Assembly (NCBI RefSeq): GCF_008312935.1
Contig: NZ_VSZO01000001.1
Coordinates: 1,240,001 to 1,304,000, forward strand
DNA: 64,000 nucleotides
Source: Roseiconus lacunae
Lineage (GTDB): Bacteria; Planctomycetota; Planctomycetia; Pirellulales; Pirellulaceae
Direction: 5' to 3'
Each line of letters opens with the position of its first letter. Position 1 is the first letter of the stretch. This document shows positions 7,953 through 15,889 of the stretch, piece by piece. The notes beneath the pieces are model-generated. The model ran no database searches. It was not told the DNA's origin and saw only the letters and a list, made by a program, of their open reading frames with translations. Made by a program: the position numbers and the translations under genes.

Positions 7953-9158
7953 CTAGCCGCGACGGATTTCGCTACCTTTGAAGAAGACGGCAATGCGATA
8001 AACTTTGATTTGTTCGCAGTAGATCTTGCCGGTCTCTAAATCAAAACGTTCGGGGATCGTGCGTCTGCGGATATCGATTACGGCGTGGTAACCGCGTTCG
8101 GAGAACACATCGATCAGCATTTGAAGTGCGAGCGGGTCTTCCAGGATCTCGTCTTCACTGCTGATTGTCGCCCGCCCGGAAATCGCATGCCGAAGGACGA
8201 TTGGGATGAACTTCGATTCGATCAGTTTGACAATCCGGTGAAACGTTTCGGGATGATCGTACTCGTACGAATCTAGTCGTCGAACCAAATCACGTCGCGC
8301 ATGCTGGACGATGTGACTTGCCAGCGGAATATCGCCGATGGTGTGAAACGTTCGTGGGTCAAGCTCGAGTGAACTTTGGTATTCCAACTCGTTCAAGATA
8401 TTTTCTTGAACGATCACCAAATCGGCTTGGGCATTGATGAAGTGAAAGTGAAACAGTTGTTTCAGCGAAACCAACGCGTCGTATGTTTTCTCTTTAAAGA
8501 CGCGGTAACGGTTGCGGGCAAGTTCTTCGTTAAAGTCGGTGGCGCGTTCTTCCCAAAGTTCGCCGATGCCCGAGCGAGAGACTTCCTCGTTGTGCGCGAT
8601 CACTTGACGGCCACGCATCAATTGACGTCGAATGCTTTCTGATTCATCGACAAACAAGACCATGATATGAAACACCGGAGGCTTCATCTGTTCCAGGTGC
8701 GGGTTGTCGATCAATTCGCGGCGCAGTGCCTTCATGCGATCGTACAGCATCTTCAGGCATTCGACCTGAACCTTCGTTCGTGGGAAACCATCCAGGATGG
8801 CGCCGTTTTGAAATTGCGGTTCGAGCAATTTGTTGAAGATCAGCGAAACGACTTCGCGGTCACCGACCATGCCGCCTTGGGCCTTGATCCGTTGAGCTTC
8901 GGGGGTGCTAAGCAGTTCACTGACGACGATCGGTTGGGCCGAGATGTCGCGAACCTCACGGATGAAGTCCGTGTTGGTTCCTTTGCCCGCCCCGGGGGCC
9001 CCGCCCAGCAAAATCAACTCGGTGGGGAACCGTAAATTCAAATGCCCTCTTTCTGTTTCGAGCTGTTTCCAAACAGAATTGAAAATCAGCTGCGCGTCTT
9101 TGACTTCAAGGTCGTCGGGCGGCAACTGTTTGCGTTCAGGTTCAGGAGCTCGATTCAC
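7953..9158 (-). CDS. Adenylate-kinase-like nucleotide kinase with extra C-terminal domain
   Basis: A 401-residue protein whose first half is an adenylate-kinase-type NMP kinase: Walker A GGAPGAGKGT (residues 52-61), the ILDGFPRTKVQVE segment of the NMP-binding region and the VLFVDESESIRRQLMRGR segment in the place of the LID-flanking arginines. Canonical bacterial Adk is about 215 residues; here a further domain of about 130 residues (about 270-401) with mixed helix/strand pattern follows (SHIVQHARRDLVRRLD... VIDIRRRTIPERFDLETGKI). I do not recognise that domain. The nucleotide specificity is uncertain and the protein may be regulatory. It is preceded by a 350-base leader with two small hairpins. 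Confidence 0.8.
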   Translation of the reverse strand: MNRAPEPERKQLPPDDLEVKDAQLIFNSVWKQLETERGHLNLRFPTELILLGGAPGAGKGTNTDFIREVRDISAQPIVVSELLSTPEAQRIKAQGGMVGDREVVSLIFNKLLEPQFQNGAILDGFPRTKVQVECLKMLYDRMKALRRELIDNPHLEQMKPPVFHIMVLFVDESESIRRQLMRGRQVIAHNEEVSRSGIGELWEERATDFNEELARNRYRVFKEKTYDALVSLKQLFHFHFINAQADLVIVQENILNELEYQSSLELDPRTFHTIGDIPLASHIVQHARRDLVRRLDSYEYDHPETFHRIVKLIESKFIPIVLRHAISGRATISSEDEILEDPLALQMLIDVFSERGYHAVIDIRRRTIPERFDLETGKIYCEQIKVYRIAVFFKGSEIRRG

Positions 9159-9505
9159 GGCAGATCAGCGGGTGGCATGAAGGATGGTGGGCAGTGAAAC
9201 GGCTCGACACCCGAGCCCGTCTGAAATATCGGCGATTCTACTTGCCTCGGTGAGCAGCGCGAGTCACCGAGCAAAACAAATTCAATTGACGGAGGGCAGA
9301 CCACCCTTAGCAGTAGCCTATTGATCGTCAGGTCGGTTGCGTCGAAAAGTCAACGAATTGCAGTGCGAAGTAGCACAAGTCGACTTGCATCGGCGGAGCG
9401 AAACGAACGCCCGGAATGGAAGGCGACTAGAAAACAAATCACGGCGTGGCTGGAAAAAACCTCGCGCCGCCGCGTGTGTCGATGATCGAACCCGAGGCAG
9501 ATTGA
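9159..9505. other. Intergenic region with two small hairpins
   Basis: About 350 bases between two minus-strand genes. GGCTCG (9201-9206) pairs with CGAGCC (9212-9217), and CTCGGTGA (9246-9253) pairs with TCACCGAG (9264-9271). They lie 40-115 bases upstream of the kinase-like start at 9158, so could form a structured 5' leader of its mRNA. No gene is recognised; short frames here look like chance. Confidence 0.45.
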
Positions 9506-10192
9506 TCAGTAGGGAACGTCAATCGCATCACACAAAAATCGCATCAACGGGCGCGCTTGCTTGACACGTTCGACGACGAGATCGGGAAAGCTCGCGCTGG
9601 TGACTTCTGAAGTTGTAAAGGGTGCGATCGCGATGAAGTCTTTACGCCAAAGGTCTTCGATCAACGGGTGGTCTTTAGGATAGTCACGTGGCGCGGTTTT
9701 AAGACTTTCACCGACCAACTCGTAATGTTGTGCGAATGATTTTTGGTTGCGTGTTCGTTTCCAAGCTTTGGGGTCGGTATCGATCAACGCGCGGATCGCC
9801 GCCAAGGTCGGTCCGTCTGGACGCCAGCAGCCCGCCCCGATAAAGCACTCATCGGGATCGAAGTGCAAGTAGATGCCCGGTGCGTGAATGTCTTTCCCGG
9901 CTTGGTGGCGAAACGAAATGCCGACGTTGGTTTTGTAGGGTAGTTTGTCTTTGCTAAATCGAGTGTCGCGGTAGATTCGCATCACCGACCCGTTGTGAGC
10001 TTTGGGGACCACATGCAGCATCGGCGCGACCTTGTCGAGCGGTTTCTGCAATCGCGAAACGAGTTCAACCGCTGGGCCACGCACGTCAGTTTCGTAACGG
10101 TTTTTGTTCTCGGCGAACCAATCGCGGTCGTTGTGATCGCGAAGGTCCCGCAGGAACTTGAACAGCTTCTTATCGAGGATCAGTCCGCTCAT
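9506..10192 (-). CDS. DUF2461 family protein
   Basis: A 228-residue cytosolic protein matching the DUF2461 (TIGR02453) family throughout: the N-terminal LFKFLRDLRDHNDRDWFAENKNRYE, the central MRIYRDTRFSKDKLPYKTNVGISFRH, and YLHFDPDECFIGAGCWRPDG. Its length is typical. The biochemical function of the family is unknown. It is followed on the same strand, after a 347-base gap, by the kinase-like gene and preceded 69 bases upstream by the exported hypothetical. Confidence 0.92.
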   Translation of the reverse strand: MSGLILDKKLFKFLRDLRDHNDRDWFAENKNRYETDVRGPAVELVSRLQKPLDKVAPMLHVVPKAHNGSVMRIYRDTRFSKDKLPYKTNVGISFRHQAGKDIHAPGIYLHFDPDECFIGAGCWRPDGPTLAAIRALIDTDPKAWKRTRNQKSFAQHYELVGESLKTAPRDYPKDHPLIEDLWRKDFIAIAPFTTSEVTSASFPDLVVERVKQARPLMRFLCDAIDVPY

Positions 10193-10261
10193 TCGGTCGC
10201 CTGGATGATTAGGGGGTGGACGAGTGCTAGTGGGCGAATCGTCCTTGATCGGCCCCCTTCG

Positions 10262-11374
10262 TTAGCGACGCGTCGGCTGGACACCTTGCTGACGGGATTC
10301 ATTGCCGGTGCCAGTTGTCGCTCGGCTGGACGTCGCTCGGCTCGCTTGGCGAATGACCGATCGGCGGTAGGTTTCTTTGACCACCGTTTCAAATTGGGCT
10401 CGAACCGAATCGTCGACCTGGGGGAGTTGCTCGACCATATCCAGCATCCCTTTCGGATTGGATTGGCAAGCCCCGGAAACCTGGCTAATAAAACTGGCCG
10501 TTTCGACAAAGTTATGGTCGGCGGACTTTCCGATCAAGCCGCTCAACGAACGGGCAATCAGATCTGCGCCCAAACTTTCGAATTTGACATAGCAATCGAG
10601 CGTTCCCATCACAGTTGTTTCGCCGTCGGCCGCGATCGCGTAAGAACTGCGAAACACGAAAAGTCCTTTTCCGACTATCGGTTTTTGCGTGAACTTGCCA
10701 TCGTACATGCCCTCGGCATAGTAGACGTGCAGATTGCGATCACCATAAATCAAGTCAATCACGCAGGTGGTTCCGCTGCTGTCATCGGCTCGAAGTTGAT
10801 ACGGCCCGATCCGTTCGGCCTGGACATTGGTAATGCCCATCAGGTCCCACAGCCCAATGATAGCTTCCGGCTGACGGGTCAAAAAGAGAAACAGATCCTC
10901 GTCGCAGCGTATCGCCTGGGCGGGCAATCGCCGGCGAATCGTCGGCTTGTCGGTGATCGAGGCGATTCGTTGCCGAGCCTGGGGCGTTAACCGTTCGACC
11001 GGCAAAGCATCGATCAAGTCGTCGGCGTCGGCTATCTGCTCGTTCTTATCGGAACCGATCAGCGAACGAATTCCGAATAGCCCGCCGGATCGCTTGGTGT
11101 CATCCTCGGAATCTCCGCCGGCACGTCCTGAAGGGCTCCGCAAGCGGGGATTTTCGGCATGAATGGTCGTAGGCAACACGCAGCAAAACACCACGGCGGA
11201 CAGCCAGGTTGCCCACCGAAGGTCTACAAAGCGACAGCGACGACCGAATTCGCTCGCCGAGGATTCGATATGCCCGGTCTTTTTTGCCACCAAAATCCCT
11301 AGAGTTCGGAGGGAATGCCGGACAGGTGTGGGCCGTAATAGTTTGCCCACACTGGGTTGCGTTGATGCGACCAC
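10262..11374 (-). CDS. Exported hypothetical protein
   Basis: A protein of up to 370 residues that I do not recognise. A hydrophobic segment WATWLSAVVFCCVLPTTIHA (about residues 54-73) ends in a plausible signal-peptidase site, so the 50-residue stretch before it suggests either a long N-terminal region or a later start; no ATG exists between, but a GTG at the IL-V-AKKTG position is possible. The mature part has a conserved-looking core (LFLFLTRQPEAIIGLWDLMGI, VIDLIYGDRNLHVYYAEGMYDGKF, GTLDCYVKFESLGADLIARSLSGLIGKSADHNFVET) and an Arg/Ser/Thr-rich tail. It is likely a planctomycete-specific periplasmic protein. Confidence 0.7.
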   Translation of the reverse strand: MVASTQPSVGKLLRPTPVRHSLRTLGILVAKKTGHIESSASEFGRRCRFVDLRWATWLSAVVFCCVLPTTIHAENPRLRSPSGRAGGDSEDDTKRSGGLFGIRSLIGSDKNEQIADADDLIDALPVERLTPQARQRIASITDKPTIRRRLPAQAIRCDEDLFLFLTRQPEAIIGLWDLMGITNVQAERIGPYQLRADDSSGTTCVIDLIYGDRNLHVYYAEGMYDGKFTQKPIVGKGLFVFRSSYAIAADGETTVMGTLDCYVKFESLGADLIARSLSGLIGKSADHNFVETASFISQVSGACQSNPKGMLDMVEQLPQVDDSVRAQFETVVKETYRRSVIRQASRATSSRATTGTGNESRQQGVQPTRR

Positions 11375-11565
11375 GAGGCCGTTGCTGTCATTCGGGCAGC
11401 AAACGTCCGCGGATGTCCCAGACCCCAGGGTTAGGTTCGGCCAAAGCGGCGATCGGAGTTGAGTGATTTCGTCACCTCGGCACAGACCCCCACCGAGGGG
11501 CGAAAAAGTTCTGAGTTCGCCGCGAAATTGCTCAAGTCTGGCACCCTCGACACCTTTGATTGGGT

Positions 11566-11580
11566 CCTGAATAATTCAGG
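11566..11580. promoter_or_regulatory. Perfect palindrome upstream of pgk
   Basis: CCTGAATAATTCAGG is a perfect 7-1-7 palindrome centred about 52 bases before the pgk start codon. The position and symmetry fit an operator for a dimeric regulator, or a short hairpin in the leader. No convincing -35/-10 pair could be placed around it, so the regulatory role is inference only. Confidence 0.35.
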
Positions 11581-11624
11581 CCACCAAAGGAAGCACGAAC
11601 TTTACACTCCAACTTGAACGAAAG

Positions 11625-12821
11625 ATGGCCAAGAAAACCATTGACCAGATCGACGTCGCCGGAAAGACCGTCCTGATGCGGGTCGATTTCAACGTCCCCT
11701 TGGACGATTCACAAGCGATCACCGACGATCGCCGTATCCGGATGGCGTTGCCCAGCATCAAAAGTGTCATCGATCGCGGCGGCAAGCTGATCCTGATGAG
11801 CCACTTGGGACGCCCTAGCGGAGATCCGTCTGACGCAGAAAAGTTTTCGCTCGCCCCGGCCGCTAAGCGATTGGGCGAATTGCTGGGCAAAGGCGTCGCG
11901 TTCGCCACCGATACCGTCGGCGACGACGCGACTTCGAAAGCGTCCGCGATGACCGATGGCGATGTGCTGGTATTGGAGAATTTGCGATTCAGCGCCGGTG
12001 AGAAAAAGGGTGACGAAGCGTTCGCCGGAAAATTGGCCGCGTTTGCCGACGCTTACTGCAACGATGCCTTCGGGACTTGCCACCGCAAAGACGCATCGAT
12101 GTACGCCGTTCCACTTGCGATGGAAGGCAAGCCTCGCGTCGTCGGACATTTGGTCGCTAAAGAAATCCAATACCTCAGCGATGCGATCGGCAACCCCAAG
12201 CGTCCCTTCGTGGCGATCCTCGGTGGTGCCAAGGTCAGCGACAAAATTAACGTGATCAATAACCTGCTGGGCATCTGTGACTCGGTTTTGATCGGCGGCG
12301 CGATGGCCTACACGTTCTCGCTGGCGCAAGGCGGATCGATCGGAAATAGCTTGGTCGAAAAAGACAAGGTTGACCTAGCCAAAGAATTGATTGAAAAGGG
12401 CGGCGATAAACTGGTCCTGCCCGTCGATACGCATTGCGGCGACGATTTCGGAGATCCGGCCGGGTGCAATAAAGAAGTCGTCGATGCCGGTGCGATCAAA
12501 GACGGTTTCGAAGGCATGGACATCGGTCCGGTCACGAGTGCGAAGTACGCCGAGATCCTCAAGTCGGCCAAGACGATCGTTTGGAACGGGCCGATGGGCG
12601 TGTTCGAAAAGCCGCCGTTTGATGCCGGGACCAAAGCCGTCGCACAGGCCGTTGCCGATAGCGACGCGATTAGCATTATCGGCGGTGGCGACAGTGCCGC
12701 CGCGGTTGATCAACTCGGGTTCGCCGATCAGGTTTCCCATGTCAGCACCGGCGGTGGGGCCAGCCTGGCAATGCTCGAAGGCCAAGCGTTCGCCGCGGTC
12801 GATTTACTCGACGAAGCCTAA
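11625..12821 (+). CDS. pgk: Phosphoglycerate kinase
   Basis: A 398-residue phosphoglycerate kinase, converting 1,3-bisphosphoglycerate and ADP to 3-phosphoglycerate and ATP in glycolysis and the reverse in gluconeogenesis. Signature segments: [25 protein letters not shown] (substrate-binding HLGRP), [71 protein letters not shown] and the nucleotide-binding [19 protein letters not shown]. Length is standard for bacteria. It stands alone between a palindrome upstream and a MITE-like repeat plus a strong intrinsic terminator downstream; no other glycolytic gene is adjacent. Confidence 0.98.
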   Translation: MAKKTIDQIDVAGKTVLMRVDFNVPLDDSQAITDDRRIRMALPSIKSVIDRGGKLILMSHLGRPSGDPSDAEKFSLAPAAKRLGELLGKGVAFATDTVGDDATSKASAMTDGDVLVLENLRFSAGEKKGDEAFAGKLAAFADAYCNDAFGTCHRKDASMYAVPLAMEGKPRVVGHLVAKEIQYLSDAIGNPKRPFVAILGGAKVSDKINVINNLLGICDSVLIGGAMAYTFSLAQGGSIGNSLVEKDKVDLAKELIEKGGDKLVLPVDTHCGDDFGDPAGCNKEVVDAGAIKDGFEGMDIGPVTSAKYAEILKSAKTIVWNGPMGVFEKPPFDAGTKAVAQAVADSDAISIIGGGDSAAAVDQLGFADQVSHVSTGGGASLAMLEGQAFAAVDLLDEA

Positions 12822-12832
12822 AGCGATTGGGC

Positions 12833-12960
12833 CTAGTGCTTCGTCAACTTTTGATTTTAGGATTAGCCGCATGGCGTTAGCCACGGTTTCGGTGCAGTAA
12901 CCGCGGCTAACGCTCGTCTGATGAGCCGAACCAGAACATTTGGTTTAGACGGAGCACTAG
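12833..12960 (+). mobile_element. MITE-like palindromic repeat, copy A
   Basis: A 128-base element 11 bases after the pgk stop. Its ends are terminal inverted repeats matching at 12 of 13 positions (CTAGTGCTTCGTC at 12833-12845; GACGGAGCACTAG at 12948-12960). Inside, GCGTTAGCCACGGTT (12874-12888) pairs with AACCGCGGCTAACGC (12899-12913) at 14 of 15 positions. The element is flanked by AGCGATTGGGC at 12822-12832 and 12961-12971, a candidate 11-base target-site duplication. Diverged copies occur elsewhere in this window. It has no coding capacity, so mobility would depend on a transposase in trans. Confidence 0.75.
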
Positions 12961-13028
12961 AGCGATTGGGCCTAAAGCGATTAGCTCGAGGCACCGTGAT
13001 GACACGACCGCCTCGATCGATCATCCAA

Positions 13029-13068
13029 GGCCGGGCTTGCGACTGTTCGCAAGTTCGGCCCGTTTTTT
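13029..13068 (+). terminator. Strong intrinsic terminator downstream of pgk
   Basis: A 14-bp stem (13029-13042 with 13047-13060, two of the pairs G-T wobbles) closes a 4-base loop CTGT and is followed by CG and six T residues (13063-13068). This is a textbook rho-independent terminator in the plus orientation, 208 bases after the pgk stop and beyond the inserted repeat. It separates pgk from the glycoside hydrolase gene. Confidence 0.9.
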
Positions 13069-13103
13069 ATCTTAAGCTTTGAACCACCGAGAAAACGCGT
13101 CCC

Positions 13104-15839
13104 ATGAGATTCACCGCCGAAGACCAGCGTTTGATCGAAAGTGAACGCCGCCAACGCCACTGGCAACGATGGGGGCCCTACCTGTCCGAACGGCAATGGG
13201 GCACCGTACGCGAAGACTATAGCGAAGACGGAAATTCAACCTGGGGGTACTTTCCCCACGATCATGCCCGCAGCCGCGCCTATCGTTGGGGTGAAGACGG
13301 CTTGTTGGGGATCACCGATCGCAAGGGACGATTGTGTTTCTCGGTGGCTCTCTGGAACGGACGTGATCCGATCCTAAAGGAACGCTTGTTCGGTGTGACC
13401 GGGCCGGAAGGCAATCATGGCGAAGACGTCAAAGAGTGCTATTACTATCTCGATAGCACGCCGACGCACAGCTACATGAAGGCGCTTTATAAGTATCCAC
13501 AAGCGCGCTATCCCTACGAAGATTTGGTCGCCGAAAGCCGCTCGCGTTCACGCAACGATCCCGAGTTCGAACTTTGTGACACCGGGATTTTTGACGAATC
13601 ACGCTACTTTGATATTCAAGCAGAATATGCCAAAGATGGCCCCAACGATTTACTGATCCGACTGACCGTGACCAATCGCGGCGCACAGCCCGCGGTGTTG
13701 CACTTGGTGCCCCAGCTTTTCTTTCGCAACACATGGACGTGGCAGTGCACCGATGAAGGGTGTCTCCAACGCCCGACGATGGAACAAGTTGGCCAGTCGG
13801 TCCTTGTCAAACATGAAACACTCGGTGAATTCTGGTTTAGTTGTGACATGATGGACAACCAAGAGGCGTGGTCTTGGCTGTTTACCGATAATGACACGAA
13901 CCCCGAACGCCATCCCGGTTTGCCTTCGGAATCGAAGTACCACAAAGATGCGTTTCATGAATACGTCATCGAAGGCGACACGGGAACGGTCAACCCCGCT
14001 CGAACCGGGACGAAGTGCGCGCCCTACGGCGTGAACTTAATTCCCGGTGGTGAGTCTCGGGTGCTGAAGCTGCGGTTAAGCGGAGTTGACGAATCGATCG
14101 CCGCCGAAACGTGCGGCGGCCGTATCGAGCAATTCTTTGAATCGGCGTTTGGCGAAGGCTTTGACGAAACATTTCGTAGGCGGATCGAAGAATGCGACGA
14201 GTACTACAAGACCCGAATCCCCGATTCGATTCCCGAGTGTCGTCATGGTGTGATGCGTCAGGCGTACGCCGGGCTACTGTGGACGAAGCAGTTTTATCAC
14301 TATGTCGTCAACACGTGGTTGGAAGGCGACCCGAACGGCATTTCGGTTTCTGAAAGTCGTCAGCATGGCCGAAATAGCGAATGGCGTCATCTGTTTAACC
14401 GCGATGTGATCTCGATGCCTGACAAATGGGAATACCCTTGGTATGCCGCTTGGGACTTGGCGTTTCACATGGTCCCGATGGCTCACCTGGATCCCAAGTT
14501 CGCGAAAGAGCAAATGATCCTGTTCTTGCGCGAATGGTACATGCACCCCAGTGGACAAATCCCGGCGTACGAGTGGCACCTCGATGACGTCAATCCACCG
14601 GTACACGCCTGGGGCGTGTGGCAGGTTTATAAAGCAAGCGGTCCACCGATGCAGCGGGATCGCTCGTTTCTTGCGCGGGCGTTCCAAAAGCTGTTGTTGA
14701 ACTTCACTTGGTGGGTAAATCGAAAAGACCCGCGTGGACGGAACATCTTTAGCGGCGGATTCCTGGGACTCGATAACATCGGTGTCTTTGATCGCAGTAA
14801 GCCACTTCCCAACGGTCATTTGGAGCAAGCCGATGGGACCGCTTGGATGGCGTTCTATTGCGGCACGATGTTACGGATCGCCATCGAGCTTGCCGACGAA
14901 AGCGAAGCGTACGGCGACATGGCCAGCAAGTTCTTTGAACACTACGTCGCCATCGCCGAAGCGATGAACACGATGGATGGCACCGGATTGTGGGACGAAG
15001 AAGAAGGTTTTTACTACGACCATCTGTACGTCGATGGAAAATCGATTCCGATCCGTGTCCGCTCTCTCGTTGGCCTGTTACCGTTGATGGCCGGTGTCAT
15101 CCTGGAAGAGAAAATTATTGGCAAGCTTCCCGGTTTCACACGTCGAATGCAATGGTTCTTGGACAGTCGGCCGGATCTGTCCAGTCACATGACGTACCTG
15201 GAAGGCGAAGGACCAGATGACGATACGAAAGTCACTCGGCGATTGCTGGCGATCCCAAGCGAAGACCGCTTCAGGCGATTGCTGAGCGTGATGCTGGATG
15301 AATCAGAGTTCTTGTCAAAGTATGGCATCCGCAGCCTTTCGGCGGCTCATGGCAAAGAACCTTTCGTCTTCGATTTTGGCGGCACACGTCACGAAGTTCG
15401 CTACGTCCCCGGTGAAAGTGACAGCGCGATGTTTGGCGGGAACAGCAATTGGCGCGGACCGATCTGGCTGCCAATGAATTATTTGATCATCCAGTCGCTC
15501 AAACGCTATCACGCCTTCTACGGGGACGCCTTCAAGGTCGAGTGCCCGACCGGGAGCGGACAGATGATGACGTTGATGGAAGTGGCCACGGAAATCGAAA
15601 GTCGCTGTATCTCGCTGTTTGAATGCGACGAAAATGGCACACGTGCCGTGCACGGTTCGGAATCAAGGTACGGCGACGATCCCGCTTGGAAGGATTTGAT
15701 TCTGTTTTACGAATACTTCCATGCCGACGACGGGCGTGGGCTAGGGGCCAGTCACCAGACGGGCTGGACGGCATTGGTTGCGTCAATGATCCGCAGCCAA
15801 TCGGATCTACCAAGACACACGCCAATCGCGACGGTTTAG
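13104..15839 (+). CDS. GH63-like glucosidase
   Basis: A 911-residue cytosolic (no signal peptide) glycoside hydrolase of the MGH1/GH63-type (alpha/alpha)6 class. The N-terminal beta-rich part (RWGPYLSERQWGTVREDYSEDGNSTWGYFPHDHARSRAYRWGEDG) and the barrel segments (WEYPWYAAWDLAFHMVPMAHLDP, PAYEWHLDDVNPPVHAWG, FGGNSNWRGPIWLPMNYLIIQSLKRY) are characteristic of the bacterial glucosidase group related to mannosylglycerate/glucosylglycerate hydrolases. Within WYAAWDLAFH the Asp is the likely catalytic acid; this is by family analogy. Length is typical. A compatible-solute or oligosaccharide substrate is plausible but not shown. Confidence 0.88.
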   Translation: MRFTAEDQRLIESERRQRHWQRWGPYLSERQWGTVREDYSEDGNSTWGYFPHDHARSRAYRWGEDGLLGITDRKGRLCFSVALWNGRDPILKERLFGVTGPEGNHGEDVKECYYYLDSTPTHSYMKALYKYPQARYPYEDLVAESRSRSRNDPEFELCDTGIFDESRYFDIQAEYAKDGPNDLLIRLTVTNRGAQPAVLHLVPQLFFRNTWTWQCTDEGCLQRPTMEQVGQSVLVKHETLGEFWFSCDMMDNQEAWSWLFTDNDTNPERHPGLPSESKYHKDAFHEYVIEGDTGTVNPARTGTKCAPYGVNLIPGGESRVLKLRLSGVDESIAAETCGGRIEQFFESAFGEGFDETFRRRIEECDEYYKTRIPDSIPECRHGVMRQAYAGLLWTKQFYHYVVNTWLEGDPNGISVSESRQHGRNSEWRHLFNRDVISMPDKWEYPWYAAWDLAFHMVPMAHLDPKFAKEQMILFLREWYMHPSGQIPAYEWHLDDVNPPVHAWGVWQVYKASGPPMQRDRSFLARAFQKLLLNFTWWVNRKDPRGRNIFSGGFLGLDNIGVFDRSKPLPNGHLEQADGTAWMAFYCGTMLRIAIELADESEAYGDMASKFFEHYVAIAEAMNTMDGTGLWDEEEGFYYDHLYVDGKSIPIRVRSLVGLLPLMAGVILEEKIIGKLPGFTRRMQWFLDSRPDLSSHMTYLEGEGPDDDTKVTRRLLAIPSEDRFRRLLSVMLDESEFLSKYGIRSLSAAHGKEPFVFDFGGTRHEVRYVPGESDSAMFGGNSNWRGPIWLPMNYLIIQSLKRYHAFYGDAFKVECPTGSGQMMTLMEVATEIESRCISLFECDENGTRAVHGSESRYGDDPAWKDLILFYEYFHADDGRGLGASHQTGWTALVASMIRSQSDLPRHTPIATV

Positions 15840-15889
15840 ATATAATGGGCGTCCTCTCCTGTCCCGACGCCCTCCTGCTAGATCGATTG

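Noticed and set aside
11540-11565. Sigma-54-like TGGCACC before pgk
   Set aside because: The GG/GC spacing does not fit the -24/-12 consensus.
15841-15846. TATAAT as a -10 promoter box for the PVC heme protein
   Set aside because: No -35-like sequence at the right distance (CACGCC is found at 17 bases), so the match may be chance; kept only as a remark.
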